Below, one piece after another: positions 18,425-27,681 of a stretch of DNA of 64,000 nucleotides. The notes beneath the pieces are model-generated. The model ran no database searches. It saw only the letters and a list, made by a program, of their open reading frames with translations, and had not been told where the DNA came from. Both the position numbers and the translations under genes were made by a program. Location: assembly GCF_963678795.1 (NCBI RefSeq), contig NZ_OY787453.1, forward strand, positions 1,674,001 through 1,738,000, in the 5' to 3' direction. Within the stretch, counting starts at the first letter, position 1; every line of letters begins with the position of its first letter. The DNA comes from an uncultured Methanoregula sp. (lineage in GTDB: Archaea > Halobacteriota > Methanomicrobia > Methanomicrobiales > Methanospirillaceae).

Positions 18425-19393
18425 ATGAAGCTTCTTTTTGAGCTTTCCGGGGAGAACCCGACACTCCCTTTTGCCGAACTCGATTGTGTCGGTAGTGTTC
18501 TTGACAGGCGGTTGCAGGTAGCTGTTGCCGAATGCCCGGATCCCCGGATAGCAGGGCGGCTGGCGATGACACAGGTTGTCATGGAGTACCTTGGCGAGTG
18601 TGAACCCACCCTCCCCGCATTTGAGGCACTTCTCCGCGACCTGTCGCTCGAAACGACCCGGACATTTGCCGGCAGGGCAAAGAAGGTTCACGGAGGATCC
18701 CTTGAACGCAACCCCTGCTCCCAGAAGGAGTTCGAACGGCTCATCGGCACCATGATATCCGGGCCGGTTTCCTTAAAGGATCCGGAAGTTGAGTACCGGG
18801 CAATCCTCTCGGAAGACCGCTGCTATTTTGGCAGAGTTTTATTCACCATAGATCGCAGTGCGTATGACGAGCGGAATCCCGGGAAGCGGGACTTTTTTCA
18901 CCCGGGCGTCATGATGCCGCGGATGGCCCGCACGCTCGTGAATCTTGCCTGCGTGAGGCCGAGCGATATCCTTCTCGATCCGTTCTGCGGTACAGGAGGA
19001 ATCCTGATAGAGGCCGGGCTAGTGGGCGCCCGGTCGATTGGCAGTGATTTCGATCCGATGATGGTCGTAGGCTGCCGGCGGAATATCCAGGACCCGGAAC
19101 TTCTCCTTGCCGATGCAACGCGGTTGCCGTTTGGCAGCCATTCAATCGATTCCATTGTAACGGATCTTCCTTACGGACAATCCGTCTGCATAAAGAAGAC
19201 AGATACCATGGACCGCCTGTATGCCGATGCACTGGACGAGATCTGCCGTATCCTGAAGCCGGGACGCCGGGCAGTCATCGTCACTCACAAGGATATTTCC
19301 GGCCTTGCAGCCGATCACATGACCGTGCTGCAGCGTCATGACCAGCGGGTGCACAAGAGCCTGACCCGCCGAGTCCTGGTGCTGACTGGCTGA
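18425..19393 (+). CDS. tRNA (guanine-10-N2) methyltransferase-type enzyme (Trm-G10 / THUMP methyltransferase)
   Basis: About 322 residues from the ATG at 18425; the frame is open 13 codons further to a TTG but MKLLFELSGENPTLPFAE is the usual N-terminus. Residues 1-150 fit a divergent THUMP-type RNA-binding region. The catalytic domain has the SAM motif DPFCGTGGILIEAGL, the acidic motif GSDFDPMM and the amino-methylation motif DLPYGQS, the D-P/L-P-Y type used for exocyclic N2 of guanine. In archaea this family makes m2G/m2,2G at tRNA position 10. It lies 50 bases after dnaJ. Confidence 0.85.
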   Translation: MKLLFELSGENPTLPFAELDCVGSVLDRRLQVAVAECPDPRIAGRLAMTQVVMEYLGECEPTLPAFEALLRDLSLETTRTFAGRAKKVHGGSLERNPCSQKEFERLIGTMISGPVSLKDPEVEYRAILSEDRCYFGRVLFTIDRSAYDERNPGKRDFFHPGVMMPRMARTLVNLACVRPSDILLDPFCGTGGILIEAGLVGARSIGSDFDPMMVVGCRRNIQDPELLLADATRLPFGSHSIDSIVTDLPYGQSVCIKKTDTMDRLYADALDEICRILKPGRRAVIVTHKDISGLAADHMTVLQRHDQRVHKSLTRRVLVLTG

Positions 19394-19468
19394 TTCCGGT
19401 TGCTCTGTACAAAACCAGGGAGGAAGAATTCTTTATCTGGATCCCGTTCCAGATATAAACCGGTTGAT

Positions 19469-20116
19469 ATGAGACGCACGTTCCTCCCGTATTTTATCCT
19501 CGCGGGTATCCTTTGTTTTGCCCTCATCAGTGTGCCCGCTCTGGCATACTCAGCAGATGCTGTCAGGGACTATGACGCGGGAAATTCATTCTTTAATGTG
19601 AAAAATTATACTGCTGCCATTGCGGCATATGACAACGCGGTCACCCTTGAGCCCGGCTACTATGAGGCATGGAACGCCAAGGCTGACGCACTCAACAAAG
19701 ACAAACAATATAACAATGCGCTCATCGCGTCCGACCAGGTAATCAGCCTCAACCCGCAGTACCTCCAGGGTTGGCTCAACCGCGGGACCATCCTGTACAT
19801 GCTTGGCCGGTATGAGGATGAACAGAAAGCCTATGATACGGCAATTGCCCTTGACCCGACCAATACCAGCGCATGGTTCTTCAAAGGATTTTCCCTTGGC
19901 GGGATGAAGAAGTATGACGAGGCCATTGCCGCGTTTGACAAAGTCAAATCTCTTGATCCCGGTTACCCCCGCATCGATTATTACCGGGATCTTGCCGTGC
20001 AGATGCGCGATCAGGTATCCCCGTTCTCCCTGCAGAATATGATTTACATAATCGGGGCTTCAGTCATTATCATCGGTGCAGCAGCATGGTATTTTGCCGT
20101 GCGGAAACAATACTGA
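19469..20116 (+). CDS. Membrane-anchored TPR-repeat protein
   Basis: About 215 residues from the ATG at 19469 (MRRTFLPYFILAGILCFALI), preferred over upstream in-frame starts because it begins a good signal sequence ending ALAYS. Four tetratricopeptide repeats follow (about 30-170), with phrases such as YTAAIAAYDNAVTLEPGYYEAW and YDEAIAAFDKVKSLDPGYP. A second hydrophobic helix (about 185-207) ends in AVRKQY. The repeats should lie outside the cell and mediate protein contacts. Methanogens carry many such proteins; no partner is indicated by the neighbours. Confidence 0.82.
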   Translation: MRRTFLPYFILAGILCFALISVPALAYSADAVRDYDAGNSFFNVKNYTAAIAAYDNAVTLEPGYYEAWNAKADALNKDKQYNNALIASDQVISLNPQYLQGWLNRGTILYMLGRYEDEQKAYDTAIALDPTNTSAWFFKGFSLGGMKKYDEAIAAFDKVKSLDPGYPRIDYYRDLAVQMRDQVSPFSLQNMIYIIGASVIIIGAAAWYFAVRKQY

Positions 20117-20123
20117 TTTTTTT
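20117..20123 (+). terminator. Oligo-T terminator after the TPR gene
   Basis: TTTTTTT directly follows the TGA at 20114-20116, with a further T-rich stretch. Confidence 0.45.
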
Positions 20124-20216
20124 GTTTTCCGGCCCGGATCCTTATTTCAGATCTGTTTTCATTTCTGACGGCAAGGAATTAATTACTTTTTTAAGAGGGC
20201 AATAGTAATACACACT

Positions 20217-21317
20217 ATGGACAAGTCATCAGGAATTATTCTCATTTTCTTCGTACTCCTTATTACTGGCGTCCTCATCGCAGGTTGCTCCAGTGATACT
20301 TCCACTCCGGCTGCAACTGCGCAACCGTCAGTAACTACGCCTGCCGCTGCGTCATCGGGCGCCATGTATTCCGCCGGGGATATCATAAAAAACCCGGCAT
20401 CCACTTCCAATTCGGCGCTCCTCATCATCGCTTACGATGCGGCATCGGATACCTATGAACGGGCCTACATCTACCCGAACAGCGACGGAAGCTGGGGCTA
20501 CCGGATGGATTCCAAAACCGAGAAGATAAGCCGGTCGATCATCGACAAAGTGTATACCCAGAAAATAACAAAGAAAACCGTTTCCGCCGTGCCCATCAGC
20601 ACGCCGACACCTGCTGTCACTGCAACTGAAGTCTATAAAACCGCAACAACAACGGCAGCTGCAGCTGTAGCGGAGACCACTACCTCATCCGTAGCACCAA
20701 AAGTTATCAGTATTGATCCAGATGAAGGATACACCGGTACTACAGTTTCCATTACTGAACTGAAAGGAATCAATTTCCAGTCAGGTGCAACGGTCAGACT
20801 CGTAAAGACCGGAGAGCTGAACATATCTGCAAGCAATGTGGTTTTTGGCTCATCCAGCCTTATGACCTGCACATTTGCAATACCTTCCAATGCTACAGCA
20901 GGTACCTGGGATATTGTTGTGACTAACCCGGATGGACAGTATCACCAGTATTTATATGGTTTCACGGTTCGCAAAAGTTCATCAACTACGACTACAACAA
21001 CTACAGCCACGACCACAACGACATCAACAAGCTCGGCAACTATAACTTCGATTAGTCCACCATCCCTTGTCACGGGAAGTGTGGAAACCGTTGCCCATCT
21101 GACGATATATGGGACGAATCTCGGTTCTGCGTCAAACTTCAAACTTACCTCAAGCAGCCATACGATAACGGGATCGACTTTCTACCCGTCGACTTCAATT
21201 GAAGCCACAGCGGTATGTACTATTCCTGCAGGTTACAGTGACACATATACCGTATCTCTTGTGGATTCCAGCGGAACGGTCCTGTCATCAATTTCAAACG
21301 CGTTTACCGTCAGTTAG
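20217..21317 (+). CDS. IPT/TIG-domain surface lipoprotein
   Basis: A 366-residue exported lipoprotein: signal helix, then lipobox LIAGC with Cys near residue 23, then a Thr/Ala/Pro-rich linker. Residues about 50-110 form a small domain (SAGDIIKNPAS...DSDGSWGYRM-like). Two IPT/TIG immunoglobulin-like domains follow, one starting PKVISIDPDEGYTGTTVSI and the other ATITSISPPSLVTGS, separated by a Thr/Ser linker. TIG domains in archaeal lipoproteins are typically structural or adhesive. The gene has its own A/T-rich upstream region and is followed by the decayed mobile DNA. Confidence 0.8.
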   Translation: MDKSSGIILIFFVLLITGVLIAGCSSDTSTPAATAQPSVTTPAAASSGAMYSAGDIIKNPASTSNSALLIIAYDAASDTYERAYIYPNSDGSWGYRMDSKTEKISRSIIDKVYTQKITKKTVSAVPISTPTPAVTATEVYKTATTTAAAAVAETTTSSVAPKVISIDPDEGYTGTTVSITELKGINFQSGATVRLVKTGELNISASNVVFGSSSLMTCTFAIPSNATAGTWDIVVTNPDGQYHQYLYGFTVRKSSSTTTTTTTATTTTTSTSSATITSISPPSLVTGSVETVAHLTIYGTNLGSASNFKLTSSSHTITGSTFYPSTSIEATAVCTIPAGYSDTYTVSLVDSSGTVLSSISNAFTVS

Positions 21318-21376
21318 TTTCCACAGATCTACCTATTTTCTCTTTTTTGATACTTGTTATAAATCATGAACAATTA

Positions 21377-22217
21377 GGCTCTGTAGAAAACCTTTTTCCG
21401 AGAAAAAGCAGGGTCTAGTACTTCACTAATTATTCCTCCATGAATCTTGGTAGTGTACACTACATGCTAAAAACCTGAAGTGAATAGTTACACTATTATT
21501 AGCATCGCAATCGATCTCCGGCAAAAAATTTTCAACCACCCCTTCACCCCCTGCTCAAATTTTTTCAGGCAGGGTCCGGTTGATCGGCAAACCATCTCAC
21601 GTCGACAAATAAAAAAATTTGTAGCATATACAACCCGATTGTAGGATAATTATCCAATTGTAGCCTCCCCAACTAACACCTCATGATCGCGATTGAAAAT
21701 TTTTCAGCAGTGTCTGCCTGAAAAAATATACCCTGGAGAATACCTTAATCCAAACAAATCGTACGAACCCGGTACGTCTCTAAAATTTCCTCCGTACATA
21801 GTGGATAGTCCGCAACTCACATCACATCCAATCCACCTTAAACTTCGAAGAACCGGAACACATCTTCGTCAATCGTTCTGGGACCACGTAGAATACGAAC
21901 CAGGAAAATTCATTGAAGAGACACCCGGATATTCCTGGGCAGGAACAAAATGATGGTCAGCAGGTACCGGATCGCAACGTTTCTGGACGATGTCTTAATA
22001 TTCAGCTGGCTTGCCGTATAGTGATCATATCCGACGCCCGAGGTCTGGTTAGATCTTACGCTTTTCTTTAGTTCGGGCTAAAAATTAGTGAAGTACTGAG
22101 GCTAGGAAATACAGACTCCAGGTTAAGGAGATCAAGATCAAAATTACCCTGTATAACCTCTCAAGAATGATCTCAACTTTCGCATTTCTAATTCTCTTTA
22201 AGGAATTCTACAGAGCC
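21377..22217 (+). mobile_element. Degraded IS5-like insertion sequence, interrupted by a second unit
   Basis: GGCTCTGTAGAA at 21377-21388 is matched by the inverse TTCTACAGAGCC at 22206-22217, the same ends as the element at 53804-54805. Bases 22098-22217 are clearly similar to the transposase 3' end of that element (shared GGCTAGGAAATA, AGGTTAAGGAGATCAA and ATAACCTCTCAAGA-like blocks), in forward orientation. Most of the transposase gene is gone. The middle, 21417-22097, is a different unit bounded by its own inverted repeats. The rest of 21317-22355 contains no gene I can support. Confidence 0.7.
21417..22097. repeat. 681-bp unit bounded by 15-bp inverted repeats, inside the IS relic
   Basis: AGTACTTCACTAATT at 21417-21431 recurs exactly inverted as AATTAGTGAAGTACT at 22083-22097. 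IS-derived sequence resumes directly to the right. The unit has no recognisable transposase; its longest open frame (21693-21953, TTG start, 86 codons) resembles nothing I know. It also holds short palindromes (TAGTGTACACTA near 21450, GGATAATTATCC near 21646). It could be a non-autonomous element that inserted in the IS, or the ends of a rearrangement. Confidence 0.5.
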
Positions 22218-22354
22218 AACAAATATTCATCCGAATATTTCTCAAAAGAATATCCCTTGGGGGTGGATCTTGCAAAAAAGGAATTGACTCCATATCCCCA
22301 TCATAGTGAAATTTTCAATCTGTTTTTTTCTTGATGATCCCGGGCATGGGGCAC

Positions 22355-23383
22355 TTAATGAGAAAGTGAATACCGGAGCAGTGCAGCTATCCCGCCGAGC
22401 GCAACAAGCCGTTCACCGGGCTCGAAACTGGATGACAGGACAACAACCGCGGCCCGCATAGATTCGGCCTGCTCGATGAGCCGGGTGATTTCCGAATCCC
22501 GGAGAAACGCGTCGGCAACCAGGACCTGTTCTGCAGCACCGTACCCGATTGCTTCCTTAACTTCCTGCCGGCCATAGGCAACCGCCCGTTCCTGTGAGAT
22601 CCGGAGAAGGACCTCGTCCATCAACCGCACTTCGCGGGAGAGCTGGATATCCTCGATCAGTTTGTCGAGTGCCCCCTTGCCAATCACTTCCTGGACTGCG
22701 CCCCTCCCGATACGCCGCGTCTCGATAACTATGGCTTTTTCCATGACAGGAGTTGACCGGCTTTTCGCAAACTTCACAAAATCTTCCTTGATAAAACCCG
22801 GGCCGGCAATGATCAGGGGGCCGGTAATCTCGCTCACATGCGACAGCACCGTTTCAAAAAAACCGGTCCGCGATTCGGTCTCCGCCCCTTTGCCACTCCC
22901 GCCCGTGATGGATATGATACTCTCAGGGCCATACTGGCGCAGGCGGAAGAGCTCGGCTTCCCCTTCTTCAAGAGTAAGGATATGGATCACCCCGTACACA
23001 GAGGATTTTACTGCCCGCTCAACCCGTTCGAGATCGAGAGGTCGCCAGTATTTGATGACCGAGATCTCATAGCCGGTCTCCACATTGATCGTGTGGTGGG
23101 CCCCGGTATCCACGCCGTGCTCGATGATACCGGTCAGCCGTAGCCGGATCCCGTGTTCCGAGAATTCCAGCCGTTCGATCCTGACACCCAGCCGCACCGG
23201 GCGCTTTTCCACTTTTTCCGGCCGTATCTTATCGCCGGCGGTATCAACGCTCCTGAAGGTTGTGGCAAAAACAAGATCGCCGGGGCGGATAATATGCTGG
23301 AGATGCCAGAGATCATCGAGGCTCTCAGGGAGCAGCCGGATCTCGCCCTCATTTCCTTTGAGTTCGCCGGATTCAGCTTTCAT
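22355..23383 (-). CDS. pelA: mRNA surveillance protein Pelota (Dom34 homologue)
   Basis: About 342 residues from the ATG at 23381-23383 (MKAESGELKGNEGEIRLLPES), which fits Pelota N-termini; a longer in-frame start at 23419 is unlikely. The N-terminal Sm-like domain has LDDLWHLQHIIRPGDLV. The central and C-terminal domains, related to release factor eRF1, include VITGGSGKGAE-like and GPGFIKEDF motifs and IEQAESMRAAVVVLSS. Pelota enters the empty A site of stalled ribosomes and, with ABCE1, splits them. The start lies inside the end of the RqcH gene (overlap 23373-23383), so the two are translationally coupled. Confidence 0.95.
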   Translation of the reverse strand: MKAESGELKGNEGEIRLLPESLDDLWHLQHIIRPGDLVFATTFRSVDTAGDKIRPEKVEKRPVRLGVRIERLEFSEHGIRLRLTGIIEHGVDTGAHHTINVETGYEISVIKYWRPLDLERVERAVKSSVYGVIHILTLEEGEAELFRLRQYGPESIISITGGSGKGAETESRTGFFETVLSHVSEITGPLIIAGPGFIKEDFVKFAKSRSTPVMEKAIVIETRRIGRGAVQEVIGKGALDKLIEDIQLSREVRLMDEVLLRISQERAVAYGRQEVKEAIGYGAAEQVLVADAFLRDSEITRLIEQAESMRAAVVVLSSSFEPGERLVALGGIAALLRYSLSH

Positions 23384-25268
23384 GATGTCCTGCAATATCC
23401 GAGCCGCCAGGAGGGACAAATGCTGCCACCTGGTCGGTGTTGAGGATATTTTTTAATGCCCTGAGTTCATCTTCGGCAAATTTCTCTTTGAGGATCCGGA
23501 GGACTTTCTTGGCCACGTCATTTGGTTCGAACTGGCCCGGTTTGAGTTCAACAAAGCCCCGGGTCTTTTTCCGGATGACCTCAGGGGGTCCGCCAATGAC
23601 TACAGTGTTTGGCTCGATCATGATCCCGATACCAACCGCAAGCGGAACATTCCGGTAATAGGTCCGCTCTCCCCGTACGATGAACGAGCCGCGGGAGACA
23701 AACTCTCCGGATTCCGGCGTCTTGCTCACCTGGTTGGGGAGTGCGGAATAAACATCGGCAGAGAAATGGCCGCTTCGCCAGGCACCCGAGTACGATGCCG
23801 CGAACTGGGCAACCTCATCCATATGCTCCGTTTTACCTTTGACGATCACGACACTGGCCCCATGGACATCAGCGTGCACGAACTGGTCCCCTCCGGCCAT
23901 GTATTTTTTGACCAGTTCCTCGTTCTGTCCGGCGTCCCTTCCTCCAAGGACAACAACTCCGTCGCTCGTGACAAACCAGCGGAAGCGGTGGTACCAGAGT
24001 TTTTTAAGGGGCACAAATTCCCGGCGCGGGGCTTTTTTGACCGGGACAACCGCCTTTGCCATTGCAGCAAGAGCGCCCTCTTTCTTCTTTTTGAATTTTT
24101 TTATGATATCGTAATACCGTCCGGCATTCTGTTCAACACCTTCATGAACATAAATCTTCACCCGCCGGCCTATATCCACTTCCACAGCAGCCTCATCGGG
24201 AAAGAATGAGACGATCTTCTTTGCATCTCCCGATTCCGCCCGGCGCAGGTGTGCCTCAATCTCCTGCCACGAAAGCTTCCTGCTGGCAGCATCAAGGGTG
24301 GTTATCAGCTGACCGATGAGCTGGTAGTTCTCGTAAATGGCATTGACAATCTCTTCCGTATTTTTAATCGTCCTGTCGAATTTTTTGAGGGCTGCTTCCT
24401 GATGGGAGCGGATACGATCTTCTTTTGCTATTTTTGGCCGTGATGATGACTTCTTCTCTTTTTTTGTGAGCGGATAGAACACCTCAAGGGCTTCGGAGAA
24501 TGTGGGATATGCGGTTACTCCGGCTCCGCCCCAGAGATCTATTGGTTCGCAATGCTTGGCTGCGATGACCGGGGAGGGCGCTTCCACGACCTTTGAAAAA
24601 AGGATCTGAATTGATGTGAAAACTTTTGCTGGATCGGCCGATACAGCGGGAACTGTTTTATCTATACCCGCTTCCCGGCAGATGTACTCCGCATACATTC
24701 CCCCAAGCATACACCCGATTGCAAGGGCCCGGACCAGATCCCGGTCATCCTTATGGAGGACTTCTGTTAGGCTTTCTGCAGAAGCTGTCGGATCCGAACT
24801 TCCAAGGGTATACGGGACACAGGGGATTACCTCCCGGTCTTTGAACCGGTGGTGCCGGAGCGGTTTTACGATCCGGTAATTCTCATCGGCCAGAATAACA
24901 TTGCCCTCATCGAACAATTCCAGGATAAGATGGTACGTGGTAGTGCCTTTTCCCACATCGAAGATGAGGATGCGTTCCAGGCCGTGCTGCCGGATGGCAA
25001 GCACTTTTCCCCCGGAAATATACTTCCGGAGCAGCATGGCAAACTGCGGCGGGTTTTTCGGGGGTTCGGGAAGATCGGTTACGATGTGGGCCCGCCTTCC
25101 TGCCTCGATAATCAACGGGTATTTTTTCTTGTTTTCCCCGTTGAGGCGGATTGCAAGAGTCCGGGTATCAAACTGGTAAACCTTGTCGATCCAGAGCGGC
25201 AGCTTGTTGCACAACTCGGCTGTCATCGCCTTGACGTCGATCCCGCTCATTCCCTGCTCGGATGCCAT
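23373..25268 (-). CDS. rqcH: Rqc2/NEMF/RqcH-family ribosome-associated quality control protein (NFACT)
   Basis: A 631-residue protein of the NEMF/RqcH/fibronectin-binding family. The NFACT-N domain (about 1-200) contains LRKYISGGKVLAIRQHGLERI; the residue pair equivalent to the Asp-Arg of bacterial RqcH is Glu-Arg. A helix-hairpin-helix and long coiled coil (about 290-400) follow, then the NFACT-R domain (DUF814) with YHRFRWFVTSDGVVVLGGRDA and GGDQFVHADVHGA. In the family it binds the large subunit with a stuck peptidyl-tRNA and, in bacteria and eukaryotes, adds a C-terminal tail. The gene's last codons overlap the pelA start by 11 bases. A possible SD is not obvious. Confidence 0.92.
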   Translation of the reverse strand: MASEQGMSGIDVKAMTAELCNKLPLWIDKVYQFDTRTLAIRLNGENKKKYPLIIEAGRRAHIVTDLPEPPKNPPQFAMLLRKYISGGKVLAIRQHGLERILIFDVGKGTTTYHLILELFDEGNVILADENYRIVKPLRHHRFKDREVIPCVPYTLGSSDPTASAESLTEVLHKDDRDLVRALAIGCMLGGMYAEYICREAGIDKTVPAVSADPAKVFTSIQILFSKVVEAPSPVIAAKHCEPIDLWGGAGVTAYPTFSEALEVFYPLTKKEKKSSSRPKIAKEDRIRSHQEAALKKFDRTIKNTEEIVNAIYENYQLIGQLITTLDAASRKLSWQEIEAHLRRAESGDAKKIVSFFPDEAAVEVDIGRRVKIYVHEGVEQNAGRYYDIIKKFKKKKEGALAAMAKAVVPVKKAPRREFVPLKKLWYHRFRWFVTSDGVVVLGGRDAGQNEELVKKYMAGGDQFVHADVHGASVVIVKGKTEHMDEVAQFAASYSGAWRSGHFSADVYSALPNQVSKTPESGEFVSRGSFIVRGERTYYRNVPLAVGIGIMIEPNTVVIGGPPEVIRKKTRGFVELKPGQFEPNDVAKKVLRILKEKFAEDELRALKNILNTDQVAAFVPPGGSDIAGHHES

Positions 25269-25481
25269 AACTATATAGTCATAGTATGCGGGAACTAAAA
25301 AAACACGGTCCTGTTTATTCCCACGAACACCATGAGATTTGTGTCAGGACCCGGACCATCACACACAGACTCTGGCGTTATATACAAAAACAGACCCCTG
25401 CATAAAAACGATCAGACGAACCTGCGATACTAACTTACATATGGCTTGCGCACTAAAAATTAAGACTACTGGTGTTGCGGG
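25269..25481. promoter_or_regulatory. Divergent promoter region between rqcH and the EMC6-like gene
   Basis: The 213 bases carry A/T-rich boxes in both directions, for example TTATATACAAAAA near 25379-25391 and TATATAGTCATAG at 25271-25283 next to the rqcH start. The second could be the minus-strand TATA box or lie within a short leader. Confidence 0.4.
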
Positions 25482-25844
25482 ATGAGCGAAGAAGTCATCG
25501 AAGAACAGCCTGTTCTAACAAAGAAACAGAAAACAAAGCAGGATAAACAGGCAGAACACATTGCCCGCATCAAGCGGACGCTTATTGCCTCATTCCTGGG
25601 TATTTTTACCGGGATTCTCTCATATTATATTGGCGGGGTCCCGAATGCGGCCGGTATACAGAATGATGGATTTCTGGGGTTTATGCTCATGCTCGCAGGA
25701 ATCGTGGTACAGAAACATATTTTCATCCTCAGCGGCATGGATACCAGTAAACTTGGTGGAAAGGACTGGTTCTACCAGGGATTCATGACCTTCGCATTCT
25801 GGTTCATGTCCTGGACCATCCTGCTGACGGCAATGCCCAAGTAA
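25482..25844 (+). CDS. Small membrane protein, EMC6-like
   Basis: A 120-residue protein with a charged, lysine-rich N-terminus (about 1-32) and three hydrophobic segments (34-52, 63-80, 97-116). The layout and motifs SYYIGGVPNA, LMLAGIVVQKHIF and a last helix FWFMSWTILLTAM recall archaeal EMC6-like proteins, relatives of a subunit of the eukaryotic ER membrane protein insertase. The assignment is tentative. It ends 17 bases before the ABCE1 gene, so the two form an operon. A role in membrane-protein insertion next to translation factors would be consistent, but is inference. Confidence 0.65.
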   Translation: MSEEVIEEQPVLTKKQKTKQDKQAEHIARIKRTLIASFLGIFTGILSYYIGGVPNAAGIQNDGFLGFMLMLAGIVVQKHIFILSGMDTSKLGGKDWFYQGFMTFAFWFMSWTILLTAMPK

Positions 25845-25861
25845 TCTTTTTTGTGATCTCC

Positions 25862-27634
25862 ATGAGAATAGCAATTGTTCATAAAGACCGCTGTCATGCC
25901 AGGAAGTGCGGTACGGAATGTATCCTCTACTGCCCCCGGGTCAGAACAGGCGATGAGACCGTAGTCATTGGTGCTGACGGAAAAGCGATCATTTCCGAAG
26001 AACTCTGTGTCGGGTGCGGGATCTGCATCAAGAAATGTCCGTTTGATGCCATAGACATTGTCAGCCTTCCCGAAGAACTCGAGCACCCGACTCACCGGTA
26101 TGGCAAGAACGGTTTTGCCCTCTATGGTCTTCCGATCCCTGTTGAAGGGAAAGTAACCGGCATTCTCGGGGCAAATGGTATTGGTAAAAGTACTGCAGTC
26201 AAGATACTTTCCGGTCAGCTCCGGCCCAATCTGGGGAATTTTGACAGCGAGGTTGCCTGGGGTGAGATCCTGAAGCAGTATGCCGGTACTGAGCTTTTTG
26301 ATTATCTCCAGACCGTATCCAAAAAGACCCTGAAGATCGCGTCAAAACCCCAGTATATCGATTATATACCGAAAGTCTTCTCGGGCACCGTCCGGAACCT
26401 ACTCAAGACCACCGATGAGCGTGGCAGGCTGTCTGAAATCCTGCAGAGTCTCAAACTTGACGGGATTCTTGATCATGAGATAAGCACGCTCAGTGGCGGG
26501 GAACTCCAGCGGGTTGCTATCACTGCATGCCTTGCACGGGATGCCGAACTCTATTTCCTCGATGAGATCACACCATTCCTGGATATTTACCAGCGCATTG
26601 CAGCTGCAAAACTGATCCGCGACCTTGCTGCTGAACGTCCGGTTGTCATCGTCGAGCACGACCTGGCCATTCTCGACATGCTTGCAGATACCGTCCATGT
26701 CGGCTATGGTAAACCTGCGGTTTTTGGTATCATCACCCGCCCCAAAGGTGTCCGGGTTGGTATCAACCAGTACCTTGAAGGATATCTCGCCGAAGAGAAT
26801 GTCCGTTTCCGGGATACCCAGGTGGTATTTGAGAAACGCGCACATGACAAGGGTTCTGATCGCGAAGATCTCTTCATCATCCCGGCCCTCACCAAACAAT
26901 ATGAATCATTCCACCTGACCGTATCCGGAGGAACGATCCGCGCCGGAGAAGTACTCGGTGTTGTTGGTGCAAACGGCATGGGAAAAAGCACGTTTGCAAA
27001 GCTTCTCGCCGGCGCAGAAACCCCGACTACCGGTACCCTTGAAACATCTCTCCGCATATCGTACAAACCCCAGTATATCAAAGCGGATACCTCCGACAGT
27101 GTGGAGATGTACCTGCGCCGCCTCACAACCAAATTCGATACTTCGATGTACCAGCATGAGATTATCGAGTCACTGACTCTCACACCAATCCTCCAGTCAC
27201 CGGTTGATTCTCTGAGCGGCGGGGAACTGCAGCGTGTGGCGATCGCTGCATGTCTCTCAAAAGATGCCGATCTCTATATCCTGGATGAGCCCAGCGCCCA
27301 CCTGGATGTCGAGCAGCGTGTCAAAGTGACACGAATGATCAAACACCATGCCGAAGGAAGGGAAGCCGGCATCATGGTGATCGATCATGACATCTATCTC
27401 ATCGACATGATCAGCGAGCGTATTCTTGTTTTTGAAGGAGACCCGGGAAAGCAGGGAACTGCAGCAGGCCCGTTCCGGATGCGCGATGGTATGAACAGGT
27501 TCCTCCGGGAACTTGATGTTACCTTCCGCCGTGACCAGAGCGGGCGCCCGCGTATCAACAAGCCGGATTCATTCCTTGACCGGGAACAAAAAAGCCTGGG
27601 TGAATTTTATTACTATGCCCAGGATGAGGGATAA
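25862..27634 (+). CDS. Ribosome recycling ATPase ABCE1 (Rli1)
   Basis: About 590 residues from ATG 25862 (MRIAIVHKDRC); three upstream in-frame codons are unlikely to be used. The N-terminal iron-sulfur domain has cysteines in RCHARKCGTECILYC and LCVGCGICIKKCP, for two 4Fe-4S clusters. Two ABC cassettes follow: Walker A GANGIGKST and GANGMGKST, signature LSGGELQRVAI in both, Walker B/D-loops FLDEITPFLD and ILDEPSAHLD. The first D-loop differs from the usual DEPSSYLD. ABCE1 splits ribosomes after termination or with Pelota after stalling. Its position beside the Pelota-RqcH pair is notable. Confidence 0.95.
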   Translation: MRIAIVHKDRCHARKCGTECILYCPRVRTGDETVVIGADGKAIISEELCVGCGICIKKCPFDAIDIVSLPEELEHPTHRYGKNGFALYGLPIPVEGKVTGILGANGIGKSTAVKILSGQLRPNLGNFDSEVAWGEILKQYAGTELFDYLQTVSKKTLKIASKPQYIDYIPKVFSGTVRNLLKTTDERGRLSEILQSLKLDGILDHEISTLSGGELQRVAITACLARDAELYFLDEITPFLDIYQRIAAAKLIRDLAAERPVVIVEHDLAILDMLADTVHVGYGKPAVFGIITRPKGVRVGINQYLEGYLAEENVRFRDTQVVFEKRAHDKGSDREDLFIIPALTKQYESFHLTVSGGTIRAGEVLGVVGANGMGKSTFAKLLAGAETPTTGTLETSLRISYKPQYIKADTSDSVEMYLRRLTTKFDTSMYQHEIIESLTLTPILQSPVDSLSGGELQRVAIAACLSKDADLYILDEPSAHLDVEQRVKVTRMIKHHAEGREAGIMVIDHDIYLIDMISERILVFEGDPGKQGTAAGPFRMRDGMNRFLRELDVTFRRDQSGRPRINKPDSFLDREQKSLGEFYYYAQDEG

Positions 27635-27681
27635 TTCCCGTTATCATACCTTTTAATATTTTAACATGCCATTTTCCCTAT

